Of a DNA stretch of 31,531 nucleotides, positions 1-11,600 are shown piece after piece. The notes under the pieces were generated by a model. That model was given only the letters and a program-made list of their open reading frames with translations, ran no database searches and was not told the origin of the DNA. The position numbers and the translations under genes are program-made. Position 1 is the stretch's first letter. Each line of letters starts with the position of its first letter. The stretch is from positions 1 through 31,531 of IMG/VR virus record IMGVR_UViG_3300042197_000425, one strand, 5' to 3'. The stretch is from a virus.

Positions 1-1
1 T

Positions 2-1198
2 GCTGATTACACCCGATACGCTCAGAGCGGTCAGCCGTTTAACCAGCCTGTGATGGGCTATAACACTTACGGCCAAATCTTCGCGCAGCCGCAGCGTCCT
101 CCTCCCCCGATAATGGGTGGTGGAAAAGGCGGTGGTGGGTTCCGTCCGCAGCCTCCTCCGATGATGGGCGGCGGGAAAGGTGGATACGATCCTAATCGAC
201 GCATGCAGGCAAATCCGGGATTTGACACACCGTTTGGGAATTTCCCACAGCCTCGCAGACCTGAGCGTCGTACCAATCAGTTGGGATTGAATCAACCTCC
301 GGCAAGTGAAACCAACATAGGTAATTTCCTAGATTTTTATAAGCGTCAAAACAATCCTGCTAACAGTATTTTTGAGCCGGGATCTCAGCCCCCCACTATT
401 GGTGGTAAAGGTGGCGGTGGGCAAACTGATAACATCACGGCTCGTAGACCCAGTGTTGGATTTGATCCAGAAGGTCGTTTCCGCATCCCCAAGCCACCGC
501 CTGTTGGCGCTGTTGTTGGTCCTTACACGGGAGGTTTTGGCAATAACGTGCCAGAGCCTATGTTTGATATGAACCAAGAGTTCAGATCTTATCCGGGCGG
601 TAGCACACCAAGAGGAGGAGTGGGGCAGTCACTTCCCCCAGATATTTCTGGCAGTCCGTTTGGCCAGTTGATTGGTGGCGGCTTAGATAATCGCATGTTT
701 TTCCAAGAAGGCGGTCAGGTTCCCCCTGATGCCAACATGGAAATGATGTTGTCTGAGGCTGGCCCCGCTAACCCTCAGTCCGAAATGGCTGGTGAATATG
801 ATCGTCTGATCCAGATGACGATGCAGGCAATCTTGGGTCAAGTCGAGAACCCGGATGAAGTGATCCAGATGTTCATCGATGAGTTCGGTGTTGATTCGTT
901 TAGACAGTTGCGTGACGCAGTCCTGAAGCAGCAGGTTCCCAACGCCCAAACCGAAGGCATGGTTGATGGCAACGGCGGCGGCATGGACGATCAAGTGATG
1001 GGCATGATCGGTAACCAACGTCCGGTGGCAGTGTCACCGGGTGAATACATTGTGCCTGCTGATGTGGTGTCAGGTCTTGGCGATGGGAGTTCCAAGTCCG
1101 GCGCAGACATTCTTGATGAACTGAACCAAGCCGTTCGCATGGCTCGTACGGGAACCCCTGAGCAGCCCCGTCCGCTGATGGAGACTCTGCAGCAATGA
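2..1198 (+). CDS. Gly/Pro/Gln-rich virion protein, 5' end outside the window
   Basis: The reading frame is open back to the first bases of the window. The GTG at 50 and ATG at 53 are therefore probably internal, and the gene is 5'-truncated. The protein is low-complexity, with several G-G-K-G-G blocks beside proline runs. It ends in a folded-looking part containing V-S-P-G-E-Y-I-V-P-A-D-V-V-S-G-L-G-D-G and, near the end, M-A-R-T-G-T-P. I recognise this ending from uncharacterised structural proteins of marine and freshwater podoviruses. A role in the virion is inferred from that recollection and from position among structural genes; no enzymatic motif is visible. The stop overlaps the next start (ATGA), so the two are probably translationally coupled. 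Confidence 0.75.
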   Translation, partial: ADYTRYAQSGQPFNQPVMGYNTYGQIFAQPQRPPPPIMGGGKGGGGFRPQPPPMMGGGKGGYDPNRRMQANPGFDTPFGNFPQPRRPERRTNQLGLNQPPASETNIGNFLDFYKRQNNPANSIFEPGSQPPTIGGKGGGGQTDNITARRPSVGFDPEGRFRIPKPPPVGAVVGPYTGGFGNNVPEPMFDMNQEFRSYPGGSTPRGGVGQSLPPDISGSPFGQLIGGGLDNRMFFQEGGQVPPDANMEMMLSEAGPANPQSEMAGEYDRLIQMTMQAILGQVENPDEVIQMFIDEFGVDSFRQLRDAVLKQQVPNAQTEGMVDGNGGGMDDQVMGMIGNQRPVAVSPGEYIVPADVVSGLGDGSSKSGADILDELNQAVRMARTGTPEQPRPLMETLQQ

Positions 1199-1641
1199 AT
1201 GCAGCAGTAGAGGAAATGCAAGTCTATGTGTCGTTGGTTCCGCCCATGCACATTGAGGATGCTTGGCCTTCACTGGTGTCTTATTTGGAACCTGCTGTCG
1301 AAAGATCTAACGGCAGATGGACTATGGATGCTCTGAAGATCTGGGCATTCAATGGTGAAAAGCAGATCTGGATCATCTTCGATGACAATAAAACGATACA
1401 CTGTGTGGCAGTCACACAGAATGTCGTTTACCCGGCCAGCAGAATGCTCTCCATCGAGTTCCTCGGTGGCGCTGGCTTAGACAAGTGGGCGTTTAAACTT
1501 CTCGATGTACTTGGTAGTTGGGCCAAGGACAGCGGATGCAATGGGATCGAAGCCACCGCAAGGATTGGCTTTTGGAAATGGCTTGAGAAAGATGGTTTCG
1601 ACAAAGCCTACACTGTATTCGAGAAGAGGTTTGACCCATGA
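1195..1641 (+). CDS. GNAT-fold-like phage protein (148 aa)
   Basis: This is a small alpha/beta protein. Its C-terminal half (about residues 70-145) reads like the core of the GNAT-like proteins found among podovirus virion genes: a strand around V-V-Y-P-A-S-R-M-L, then G-G-A-G-L-D-K-W, a long helix, A-x-x-x-G-C-N-G-I-E-A-T, and W-x-x-L-E-K-D-G-F. T7 gp13 is a similarly sized protein of this kind. The classical acetyl-CoA loop (Q/R-x-x-G-x-G/A) is not clear, so acetyltransferase activity is doubtful. It overlaps both neighbours by 4 nt (ATGA), fitting a structural operon. Head-tail or internal virion protein is the likeliest role. Confidence 0.65.
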   Translation: MNAAVEEMQVYVSLVPPMHIEDAWPSLVSYLEPAVERSNGRWTMDALKIWAFNGEKQIWIIFDDNKTIHCVAVTQNVVYPASRMLSIEFLGGAGLDKWAFKLLDVLGSWAKDSGCNGIEATARIGFWKWLEKDGFDKAYTVFEKRFDP

Positions 1642-3749
1642 GCAAGGGCAAAAGCGCACCGCAGGGTACACAGAAGGTTGAAACTACCCAAACCAACCTT
1701 CCTCCTTACGCAGAACCGTACTATCGATCAGCCCTTGAGAGGGCGATGTTCGAGAGTGCGCGTCCGTATGAACCGTATCTTGGTCAGCGTCTCGCACAGT
1801 TTGCGCCGGAAGAAACCTTCGCCCAACGCGGGATCATGTCTTTGGGTCGTCCGACCCAGATCGGTGAAGCCACCGACATCTTCCGTCAAGTCGCAGGGAT
1901 GCGTGGTCCATCAGGGATGGATATCGCGGGCCAGTTCAACCCGCAAGCAATCTCCCCGCAATACCGTGGCAGAGAGTTCCAGACGGGGTATGACCCACGT
2001 CAGTTTGATTCTGGATACACCGCTGGCGGCATTGGCGATCTGTATCGTGCGGGAACCTATGCTCCGGGATACACACCGGGACAGATCACCTCAGGTTATC
2101 AAGCCGGTCAGTTTGCTCCGGGCTTTGAAGCGCAGGCTTATAAGCCCGGATATGAAGCAGGTCGTTTCACTTCGGGCTATCAGGCAGGTCAGTTTGATCC
2201 GGGGTTTCAAGCCCGTGAATATCAATCCGGCTATCAGGCTGGACGATTCCAGCCCAATTATCAGGCCGGTCAATTCACTCCCGGCTACGAAGCAGGTCGA
2301 TTAGGTGCAGGGTTTGAGGCAGGTTCTCTTGCTGCACCCGGTGCCATCGAGCAGTACATGTCTCCGTACCAGCGCATGGTTACGGACGTGGAGAAGCAAG
2401 CAGCGGTTCGTGCTTCTCAGATGCAAGGTTCCCAAGAAGGTGCTGCTGCAGCCCGTGCTGGAGCCAAGGGCGGCACCCGTGCTGCATTGATCGAAGCCGA
2501 AAGACAGAAAGGCTTGGGTCAACAGTTGGCAGGCATTGAAGCCCGTGGCGCACAGAGTGCGTTCGAGCAGGCTCAGAGAGCCTTTGAAGCGGATCGTGCT
2601 GCGAGATTGCAGCAGGGTCAGTTCGGCGTTCAAGCGTTCCAAACTCAGGAAGCCGCACGTCAGCGTCAGGCTGAGTTGGGTCTGTCTGCTCAACAGGCTG
2701 GTGAACAAGCCCGCCAAGAAGCCGCTCGTATGGGTCTGTCTGCACAACAGCAGGAAGATGCAGCGCGTCAGGCACAAGAGCAGTTCAGTCAACGTGCATT
2801 TGGGATGGGCGCAGAGCAGCGTCAATTCCAAGCCACCATTGGTTTGCAGGCGCAGCAAGCAGGCGAACAGGCCAGACAGGAAGCCGCTCGGATGGGCATG
2901 ACGGCACAGCAACAGGAAGATGCTGCCCGTCAAGCGCAGGAACAGTTTAGTCAAAGGGCTTTTGGAATGGGTGCAGAACAGCGCCAGTTCCAAGCAACCA
3001 TTGGCATGCAAGCCCAGCAGGCTGGAGAACAGGCGCGTCAACGTGCTGCAGAGATGGGTATGACCGCCCAGCAACAGAACGAAGCGGCACGTCAGGCCGC
3101 AGAAGAGTTCCGGTTGCGCGGCTTTCAGGCTACAGAATCGGCTCGTCAGGCTCAGGGCCAGATGGGACTCGGTGCATTCCAAGCCCAAGAAGCCGCACGT
3201 CAACAGCAGCAGCAGTTCCGATTTCAAGCGCAGCAAGCGGGTGAACAGGCACGTCAAGAAGCAGCCCGTATGGGTCTCACTGCACAGCAACAAAGCGATG
3301 CAGCAAACCGTGCCGCACAAGAGTTCTTGTCACGTTCTCAAGAGTTCAACATCGAACAACAGAGGCAACGTGCGTTGCTCGGCTTCCAAGGTATGGAAGC
3401 AGACCGCGCAAGATTGGATCAGTTGCTTCGGACTGGGGAACTGCTTCGTGGAACCGGTTTGTCGCAGCAGGAATCGGACCTCGCTCGTCTGCAGGCTCAG
3501 TTGGGAATCGGCGGTCAGCGTCGAGGACTCATGCAGCAGGGTCTGGATCTTGGCTACGAAGACTTCATGCGTCAGCAAGCGTTCCCGCGTGAGCAACTCG
3601 CGTTCCTCAGCAATCTGTTGCAGGGTGTCCCGGTACAGCCGGGTAGCACCACCGCATCCTTTGGTCGTGTTCCAACACCGACCCAACAGTTACTCGGCGC
3701 AGGCTTAGGTGCAGCGGGTCTGTACAACACCTTGGGTCGCGGGGGTTAA
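1638..3749 (+). CDS. Repeat-rich virion protein (703 aa)
   Basis: The N-terminal 110 residues are non-repetitive. Residues about 113-229 are a tandem array of roughly nine-residue units with pattern [EQ]-A-G-[QR]-F-x-x-G-[YF]. Residues about 347-560 are an Ala/Gln/Arg-rich, probably helical or coiled-coil region with 54-residue units beginning G-[LM]-[QS]-A-Q-Q-A-G-E-Q-A-R-Q. The C-terminus is Gly-rich. No cysteine-rich, catalytic or membrane segment is seen. Rod-like coiled-coil organisation suggests a fibre, tape-measure-like or internal core protein; which one cannot be told from sequence alone. The start ATG overlaps the preceding stop. Long antisense frames across this gene are artefacts of the repeats. 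Confidence 0.75.
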   Translation: MSKGKSAPQGTQKVETTQTNLPPYAEPYYRSALERAMFESARPYEPYLGQRLAQFAPEETFAQRGIMSLGRPTQIGEATDIFRQVAGMRGPSGMDIAGQFNPQAISPQYRGREFQTGYDPRQFDSGYTAGGIGDLYRAGTYAPGYTPGQITSGYQAGQFAPGFEAQAYKPGYEAGRFTSGYQAGQFDPGFQAREYQSGYQAGRFQPNYQAGQFTPGYEAGRLGAGFEAGSLAAPGAIEQYMSPYQRMVTDVEKQAAVRASQMQGSQEGAAAARAGAKGGTRAALIEAERQKGLGQQLAGIEARGAQSAFEQAQRAFEADRAARLQQGQFGVQAFQTQEAARQRQAELGLSAQQAGEQARQEAARMGLSAQQQEDAARQAQEQFSQRAFGMGAEQRQFQATIGLQAQQAGEQARQEAARMGMTAQQQEDAARQAQEQFSQRAFGMGAEQRQFQATIGMQAQQAGEQARQRAAEMGMTAQQQNEAARQAAEEFRLRGFQATESARQAQGQMGLGAFQAQEAARQQQQQFRFQAQQAGEQARQEAARMGLTAQQQSDAANRAAQEFLSRSQEFNIEQQRQRALLGFQGMEADRARLDQLLRTGELLRGTGLSQQESDLARLQAQLGIGGQRRGLMQQGLDLGYEDFMRQQAFPREQLAFLSNLLQGVPVQPGSTTASFGRVPTPTQQLLGAGLGAAGLYNTLGRGG
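1974..2325 (+). repeat. Array of about 9-residue coding repeats
   Basis: Within the 703-aa protein, a nonapeptide-like unit G-[YF]-[QE]-A-[GQR]-x-[FY]-x-[PS] is repeated about a dozen times. The aromatic and glycine positions are strictly periodic. Units differ from each other at the DNA level, mostly at third codon positions. The regular Gly/aromatic spacing suggests an elongated beta-type or spiral structure. Confidence 0.8.
2679..3320 (+). repeat. 54-residue tandem coding repeats, about 3.5 copies
   Basis: Units start at 2679, 2841 and 3003 (exact 162-nt period), and a related partial unit lies near 3225-3320. The first two units encode almost the same protein, with two amino-acid differences over the 48 codons I compared. 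At the DNA level they differ at about half of the codons, almost always synonymously. Confidence 0.85.
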
Positions 3750-3752
3750 ACG

Positions 3753-5696
3753 ATGAACATTCTGCAAATGGAAGACATGGTCAAGGGAATGCCCGATGAG
3801 ATCCTCATGCGGGAAGCCCAGATGCCATCAGGTCAAATCCCCCAGTTCTTGTCGCTGTCAGAAATACAGCGACGTAAGGAGATGCGGGATAAGTTACAAG
3901 CCCCACCACAAGCCACTGTAGCCGATCAGATCCTGCAGGGTGGTATCGCTGCAGCCATGCCACAGCAGCCGCCCCAAGGCGGTATGGGTGCGCCACAGGG
4001 TCCGCCGATGGGTCCGCCTCCGGGTCCAGAAGGTGCGCCGGTCATGGCGTACGGCGGTGGCCAGATGCCGTACCGGATGCAAGGCGGTGGATCTGTTCCT
4101 CCGGGAGGCGGAAACCCTCAAGTATTTAAACAGTTCATGCAGCGCAACTTTGGAACCCCTCAAGGTCTTGCCACCAATATCGGTATGGTTGGTGGTGCTT
4201 TGTTGGGTGGCCCTTTGGGTTCAGTGGCTGGCGCAAACATAGGCTCTTATCTTGGTAGTCGTATGTCCAACCCAGTGCAGATGTCTGACTGGGATCGGAT
4301 GCGTCTTTTCAGTACCCCGTTCTCTCAGGCCGCGCAGCAGCAAGCGGTTCCCGTGGAACCCCCTCCGTTCGTGGATGGGATGTACAGTGGTGGACAGATT
4401 CCCGGCACGGTGTACATGCAGCAAGGCCAGACGGTTCCCAGAACATCTCGCGCACAACGAGTCAACCAACTGCGTGATCAGATTCAAGCGGCCATTCTTC
4501 AGGGCGCTCCCAAAGAGCAGGTTGATGTATTGCGTAGTCAGTTAGAAATACTGACTGCTCCTGCGCCATTGACTCCGCAGGCTCAGGATTATCAGACGTT
4601 CCAAAGGATTCGTGAGGCTGGTGTATTCCCGCAACTCACTACCCCAGCGTTGGAGATGGCAGCACCTGATTTCTCAGCACAACTAAATGCCGCGATGCAG
4701 CCTCCTGCTGCGCCAGATGTTGCTGCTCCGAATGCTGCTCCAGCCATGGCACCTACTGCCGACACAATGCAGGCTCTGCCTGCAACAGACATGGCTTCTA
4801 TGTTTAACCAGTTCCGTGCAAACATTGGCACTGGTGGTGGAATGCCACGAAATCTTGGTCAAGCGATTCAGCCTTTCGAGCAGTACTTTGCCATCGACCA
4901 GAATGCTCCTGCGTTGCAAGCCACTGATTTCAGCCCATTGATTCAGCAGGCTGAGAAGCGTGGTGCAGAACGTGCGGCGAGTTACGCCGAGACCATCAAG
5001 GGCATTGAAAACGAGATGAAGCGGGAGCGCCTTGGCGCTGTCCTGACTACACTTGGTGCCAACTTGATGGCTGGCGAAGGTGCATTAGGTCTTGAGAAAG
5101 CCGGTGCTTTGGCCCAGCAGATGGGTAAAGAAACACGTCAAGAGATTGCTGCAGAGCGTCGTGCTGCAAGATCTGCTGAAGAGGCTACTTCGGATCGTAT
5201 CTTTGCATTGAATGCACAGCAGTTGACCGCCGACAAGGAAGCGCAACGAGCCATCTTCAACGCACAGCAGAATGTGAAGGAGAAGGCTTTCACTGCTTTC
5301 AGCAGTCAGATGAAAGATGAGCGGCAGGCCGCACAAGCCGCAAGCCAGTTGGCTGCAACTCTCACCGTTGGCGCAGTCAACAGTATGCGCGACAAGATTG
5401 TCACCGAAGGAGCCAACGCTCGCGCTGTTCTGGACTTTGCCAAGGAACAAGCGAGGTCGCTCAAGGATACACTGGGAACTTCGACCGTTGGTATGGCTGC
5501 TGCTGATATTCAGAAGTTGGTGGAAGAAACATTGATCAGCGGAATCATCACTGGCTACAAAGCAATTGGTCAGGCTCCGCCGAAAGGCTTTGAATCTCAG
5601 ATGCGAGCCGCTGCCTCTGCTGGAGGAACTGCAGGGACTGCGGCACAATCAGGAAGTTCGAGGTTTAATGTACAAGTAGTTAATCCGGGGCAGTAA
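3753..5696 (+). CDS. Virion protein with glycine-zipper segment, probable ejection protein (647 aa)
   Basis: The N-terminus (M-x-x-L-Q-M-E-D-M-V-K-G-M-P-D-E, then P-S-G-x-I-P-Q-F-L-x-L-S-E-I-x-x-R-K) matches a widespread but uncharacterised podovirus structural family. Residues about 55-115 are Pro/Gly/Gln-rich. Residues about 140-172 form a Gly/Ala-rich, membrane-compatible glycine zipper (G-G-A-L-L-G-G-P-L-G and onward). The C-terminal third (about 400-600) is a long charged helical or coiled-coil region. A glycine zipper plus coiled coil, placed directly upstream of the giant polyvalent protein, suggests an internal protein ejected into the host envelope. That role is inferred. It starts 3 nt after the previous stop. 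Confidence 0.7.
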   Translation: MNILQMEDMVKGMPDEILMREAQMPSGQIPQFLSLSEIQRRKEMRDKLQAPPQATVADQILQGGIAAAMPQQPPQGGMGAPQGPPMGPPPGPEGAPVMAYGGGQMPYRMQGGGSVPPGGGNPQVFKQFMQRNFGTPQGLATNIGMVGGALLGGPLGSVAGANIGSYLGSRMSNPVQMSDWDRMRLFSTPFSQAAQQQAVPVEPPPFVDGMYSGGQIPGTVYMQQGQTVPRTSRAQRVNQLRDQIQAAILQGAPKEQVDVLRSQLEILTAPAPLTPQAQDYQTFQRIREAGVFPQLTTPALEMAAPDFSAQLNAAMQPPAAPDVAAPNAAPAMAPTADTMQALPATDMASMFNQFRANIGTGGGMPRNLGQAIQPFEQYFAIDQNAPALQATDFSPLIQQAEKRGAERAASYAETIKGIENEMKRERLGAVLTTLGANLMAGEGALGLEKAGALAQQMGKETRQEIAAERRAARSAEEATSDRIFALNAQQLTADKEAQRAIFNAQQNVKEKAFTAFSSQMKDERQAAQAASQLAATLTVGAVNSMRDKIVTEGANARAVLDFAKEQARSLKDTLGTSTVGMAAADIQKLVEETLISGIITGYKAIGQAPPKGFESQMRAAASAGGTAGTAAQSGSSRFNVQVVNPGQ

Positions 5697-5698
5697 AT

Positions 5699-8600
5699 AT
5701 GCCGACATATCGCGTTAGAGATTCCGTCTCAGGGGTTACCCTTGATTTGACGGGAGACTCCCCGCCTACGGATCAAGAACTTACCGATCTTTTCGCTCAG
5801 TATGGAAAGAAAGAACCCGAGCGCACTGTCCTCGGCCAGATAGGCGAGACGTTTAAAGCAGTTCCCCGTGGCATAGCCAACACAGTTCTGTCCACTGGCG
5901 AAGGCTTGGCGGAACTCGCTGATGCGGCCACCAACTTGGTGGGCGCTAAGGGGCTGGTCGATTCCGGCGATGAGAATGCTTTGGTCAAGGCTTCTCGCGA
6001 AGGCCGGGACTGGATTGCCAATAGCGCACTCGGTGCAGATCCCACTTACCAAGACGCTTGGTTCACCAAGTTCGGTGAGGGCGTGGGTTCGATGGCGACC
6101 TTCCTTGCGCCAGTTGGAATCCTTCGTGGACTCGGTGTCGCAGGCAAAGCCATTCCCAGACTGGGAACCTCTGCACGGGAACTGGCTGCTACCGGAGCAT
6201 TAGCCACAGGCTCCGGTGCTGGCGAACAAGCACAGCGTGTTGCAGCAGCGCGGGCGCAGGGACTCGAAGTTACCCAAGGTCAAGAAGATCTTGCCGTTGG
6301 ACTTGGTGGTTTAGTCGGTCTGTCTGAAGTTGCGCCGATTGCTTTTCTTTTGAAAAGAGTCCCGAGCAACATAACCCCTGCAAATAAATCTCGGATTCTG
6401 GACTTGTTGCGGCGCTCAATGGTGGGCGGCTTTCAAGAAGCCACACAAGAGGTTGTTGCAGGCGTTGCTCAAGACTTGATCGAACAGAAGATCTATAACG
6501 AGAACATCCCTATTGGACAATCTCTCTGGGACGATCTGACCGTAGGCGGTGCAGTCGGTGCGTTCGCAGACTTCGTGGTCAATGCTGCCGCAGGACGGCG
6601 CAGTTTCATCACCACCGAAGCACAGCGTGAGTACGAAGCGAAAGCCCGTGAACGCGAGCAGGCGAACATTGAGAAGATTCGCCAGTCTCTGGCCACCGCA
6701 GCAGAACGCAGAGCGAACATTCAGGCTGACCCTGAAGGATTCAATAAGGCCGCAGCACAGGCTCAGGCAGCGGCTGCAGGGATTGCCCCGCCCACCGGTG
6801 AGGGTCCGCCCGTAGAACGCGGTGGAGCCTATGCCCGTGCGATCTCCAATCAGTTAGGGGATTACTTCCCCACCAACACCAAGTTCACGGTCGAAGCACT
6901 GCCGCTGGAAACTGAACCAGATTTCACCACTCGAACTCCAGAAGGGCAGCAGGTTACTTTTGCCAAAGCCAAACAGAAGTTTGTTGTTAAGGATTCTCAG
7001 GGCAACCAATACGGTCAAGTGCTGGATAGCCAAGAAGAAGCCTCGGCTTTGGCTTATGGTTTAAACACTGAAGCAATAGACCAACAGGTTCGGGGTCAGG
7101 TTCTTAACACCCTTGAGACTTCAGGTCAGGCTTATGACCGTGTGACTGCGGATACCTTGACCCGGTACGGTGTCCAGATCCTGAGTCCTGATCGGAACCT
7201 GATCACTTCCGCTGCCATCAACGAGGCTGCGGGAACCACTGCCGATAAAGGTTACATCGAGAACTACAGTTTCCAGACCATCCTCGATGGCGAAAAGACC
7301 AAGGATGGGTATGTTGTTCAGGGTCCAAGCCAGCAGCGTGTCACGGTCCCCGGACTGACGCTTTCTCAGCAGATCAACCAGAAGCGCAAAGAGCAAGGAC
7401 TGCCTGAGACCCAGACCTTCACTGTGGATGAAGCCCGTGAAGCGTTGGGCGACAAGTTCGAAAACCTCACCAACATCAATGTTGCTGCGATCCCGGACAA
7501 TCTGTCCTACACCGCGACGGTTATGGATGGCAAGCCGGTGGTGGTCAGTGCTGCCAACGAAGTCTTTAGTTCCCGTTTCGCCAACGAAGCAGACAGCGAA
7601 GCGTCTGGCAAGAACGAGGACGGCACACCGAAGATCAAGGTGGGCCAGAAGATTGAACTGAAGTCCTTGGAAGATGCTCAGGCTTTTGCTGAACGCAAGA
7701 ACAAAGAAGCCGCCAAAGGACAGGGTTTGTCCACACAGGAAATCAACGAAATCCTGAAGGGCAAGAAGACGCTGAACGATGAGATCACTCGGCTGCTCAA
7801 GTCGAAGAACATCGGATCAGAAATTGATACACCCGAAATCAAGACACTGTTTAAATCAATTGTCGGCAAAGAGTCTTTGGCCGACATGTCGTTCGGTGAA
7901 CAGCGTTTGTTGTACGCCCGTCTGCGTACACTGCCGACCTTCGAGGCGACCACCAAGTTGCCGGTGTTCGAGGCCAAGCCTTACACCCGTGACAACTTCC
8001 TTGCTGCATCCAAGTTCGTGCAAGACGCGAACTCATTGGGTCAATCTTTCACTGACGATCAGATCGCACAAGCGGCAGGCATTCTGCCGAATGACGAACG
8101 CAAGGATGTCAAGGTCGAGGCGATCAAGGCTGAACTTGTCAAGCAAGGGGTTCCCGTAACCAAGCCTGAAAAGCCGGTCCTGCTTTTGCCCGGCCCTGAT
8201 GGAACCACTGACACTTACAACTTCTTGCGTGAAGAGATTCGCAAGAAGATGAAAGGGTTTGGGCTGGACGATATCGCGACCCGTATCGACCAGACTCTGC
8301 TCAACTTCGGTGACCCTGTCCGATACATGCAGGAGATGGGCGCTGAAACGGAAGGGTATTACAACCCGCTCTTGCGCGAGATCACGTTGGCTGTGGATCG
8401 TATCGATCCGCAGAAGACGCTGACCCCTGAGCAGCGTGTCAATGCGTTGGTCGATGTGCTGAACCATGAGATCGTTCATCCTGTACGGAGAATGGATTTG
8501 TGGACGGGTAAAGAATGGGACACTTTGTCCAACGCTGCAGCCAGACTGAAGCGCAAAGACGATCAAGGTAAAGACACTGGTCAGACGTACCTTGAATTTG

Positions 8601-11600
8601 CGCGTCAGACCTACGCTGACAAAAGTCCTTTAGTGCATGAAGAAGAAGCGGTCGCGGATCTGTCGCGTCAAGCCAAGAAGTTCGGTGCCAAAGCGGTGGC
8701 TGGCAAGCCCAAGGTACTGGCGGATAGGCTGTTCAACTTCTTTGACCGTTTAGACAACTCGTTCCGTGGTGCTGGGTTCCAGTCGTACTCCGATATCTTG
8801 GATCGTCTGCAGTCCGGTGAAGTGGGTGCGCGTACCCGTGGCGAGATCAGAACGCTCCGTGCCACAGAAGCAGAGATGGTACAACGTGGCGTGTTGCCTG
8901 AGCGTTTCGGTGACTACCAGCCGATCCTTGCCACCCCTGTGGTACGCAACCAAGAGCGCGAGAAGAAGAAGGTTGAGGTGCAGCAGAAAGCGCAGGCTGC
9001 TGGCATCACTGACTTCAATCCTGCATCTCTCGAAGGCGCAGCGATTCGTGAGTCGCGACGGGCTATTGAGAATATTCCGAAGACTATCGATGTCGATGGC
9101 GTGGTTAAACCCACTGACGACTCAGAAGGCAGAGCCATCTACTCCGGCTACGAAGGACCGGAGGTGTATGGCATAGAGACTGCGCCAACCCAGACAGGTC
9201 TGCGTAACTTCTGGAACTGGTTCAGCAATAGCAAGGCTGTCGATAGTCAGGGCCGTCCGGTGGTGTACTACCATGGCACTGCTGCGGATATCACTGAGTT
9301 CCGCCCGAAGCAGGCAGGATCTGTATTCATTACTCGCAACCCAGAGTTTTCTGAATTGTTTGCGGGATACTCTAACAACTACATGATTGTGAACTTCCCT
9401 GATTTTATGAACGATCAGGAAGTTTCTAATGTGTTGACTGAATCAATGCGTAGTGCAACTACGCCCAAGTTTTACGACAAACTTGAGAAGATTCAGAAGC
9501 GAGTGGCTAATCGCGTAGGTCAAGGCAAGGCATTGGATGCTAAGTCTATTGCTGATATCAAGGAACTTTATTCAGATAAAACCGGCGGACTGAGTTCCAA
9601 AATGGTGGACAGTATCCGCAGGAGATTGCCGTCTGCTCCTAATCTTATGCCTGTGTATGTCAAGGCAGAGAACCCTTGGGATTATGAAAACAAAGACCAT
9701 GTTCGCGCTCTTCTTAAAGAAGTAAAAAAACAATATGGCGCTGAACTAGATGTTAGTCAGTTAGATATTGAGAACATTCGCGACGGTGATTGGGTAACCA
9801 TTGAGGGAAGCCCCGGAAACTCTCCTTTCCTTGACGCTATAAGGAACCTTGGATTTGATTCCATGTATGTTAAGGAAGCGGGGACAAAGAACCTTGCTGT
9901 CTTTAATCCCGAGCAGATCAAGTCTGCTGTCGGTAACAACGGACAGTTCGGCCCCACTCCCAGCATTATGGAGTCGCGTGTATCTACAGTTAGTTCTCTA
10001 CAGTATCCGCTGGCACCAGAAGGCACTTGGTATGGAGAGGGAACTTTTAGAGAAGACGGCGGACGACTTATTTATTTAACGCCTGATCAATATATTGCAG
10101 CGGTTCGACCATTGCGGATGGATGATGAAAGTCGCGAAAACATTGATTTGCTAAAAGAGCATATTCAAAGCGGAAAAACGCTTGATCCTTTGTTAATTCG
10201 TGCAAGTGGCAAAGAAGATGGTCGGCATCGCGCCTATGCCGCAAAAGAACTTGGCATTAAAGAAGTTCCTGTCATCGTATATGGCGATCAGTTTAAAGAT
10301 GTTCCATCTGCCACTACCCCCAGCATTCTGGAGTCGCGTAAGTATTCTGCAGTTGGTAAAAAACTTGTTGAACCTGTTGTTAGCACTAGAGTTCCCACCG
10401 CAATTCCGCGTGGAAAAAAAGCCACTGCCGTAGAAAATCCAATCGATATTAGATTGCAGATTGGTGCTGAGACGTTTAATCAAGATCCAAAGTTAATCAG
10501 CAATGCAGCGGCTTTGATTTCAAATTATCCTAATATCAGGACAAAAGACCGGAATCTTCCGCCTGATCAACTTGTCGAAAAGTTTGTTCAAGACATTACA
10601 GGTAATTTGCTGTGGCTGTATGACAATGTTCCAGCAGAAATCCGCAGTAGATCTAAATTGTGGTATGTCGGTGCTAACCGCATTTCTAATTATCTGTCTG
10701 ATCTATACGAGATCAGTCCAAATCAAGCGGCTGCAGTTCTTGCTGTCAATTCTCCGCAGACAGAATGGTTTACCAATGTCACTCGCGGAGAAAGACTGAC
10801 TGACATTTGGTTTAATAAAAAGAACTTTGACTGGTCTCCAGAAATGGAAGAGACCGCTTCCAAAATTTTTGCAAAACAAAAATACAAAAAAGATCTGGAC
10901 GCAATTCGCGGCAAAACATTAGCCGCAATTCCCGGCGACCCTGTCGAAAAGTTAATTCGCCAAGCGATGTGGATTAGAACTTATGATCAATCTCACAATC
11001 GCCGCAATTTTAGAATCATCACACCGGAAGGATCATTCGGTGATTTTGTGGTTACGGATAAGGGCAATCAGGCTATCGCCACATGGGCTGGTCTTGACCA
11101 CATTGTAAAGTCTATTTCTATTCTTGAAGACGGTTCACTGAATAACATTAGCAATCGTCTTGGAAACGCGCATAAGGTCAGAAGTTTTTACAACAACATC
11201 ATTGCGCCAGATGATCCTGCAGGTGATGTCACTATCGATACCCACGCTGTAGCGGCGGCTTTACTTCGACCGTTGTCAGGAAAGTCTATTGAAGTTTCCC
11301 ACAACCTTGGCGCTGGAATGAGTAACGCGCTAAGAGGGGTGCGTGGTCTTTATGGAATTTATGCAGAGGCATATCGAAGAGCGGCAGCACAAAGAAATGT
11401 ATTGCCCAGAGAAATGCAATCGATCACTTGGGAGGCTATTCGCGGAACATTTACGGATGTCTTCAAGAGATCAAAGCCAAAGATAAACGCTATCGAAAAT
11501 TCATGGCGCAGATACCGTGATGGGCAACTTGATAATAACGAAATTCGTGATATAGTTCTTCAAGAAGCAGGAGGAATCAATGAACCAGACTGGTGGCGAT

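Noticed and set aside
2301-3320. Long leftward open frame (339 codons) opposite the repeat-rich virion gene
   Set aside because: It is Leu/Cys/Thr-rich, mirrors the Gln/Ala repeats of the sense gene and has no ribosome site. It is a compositional shadow.
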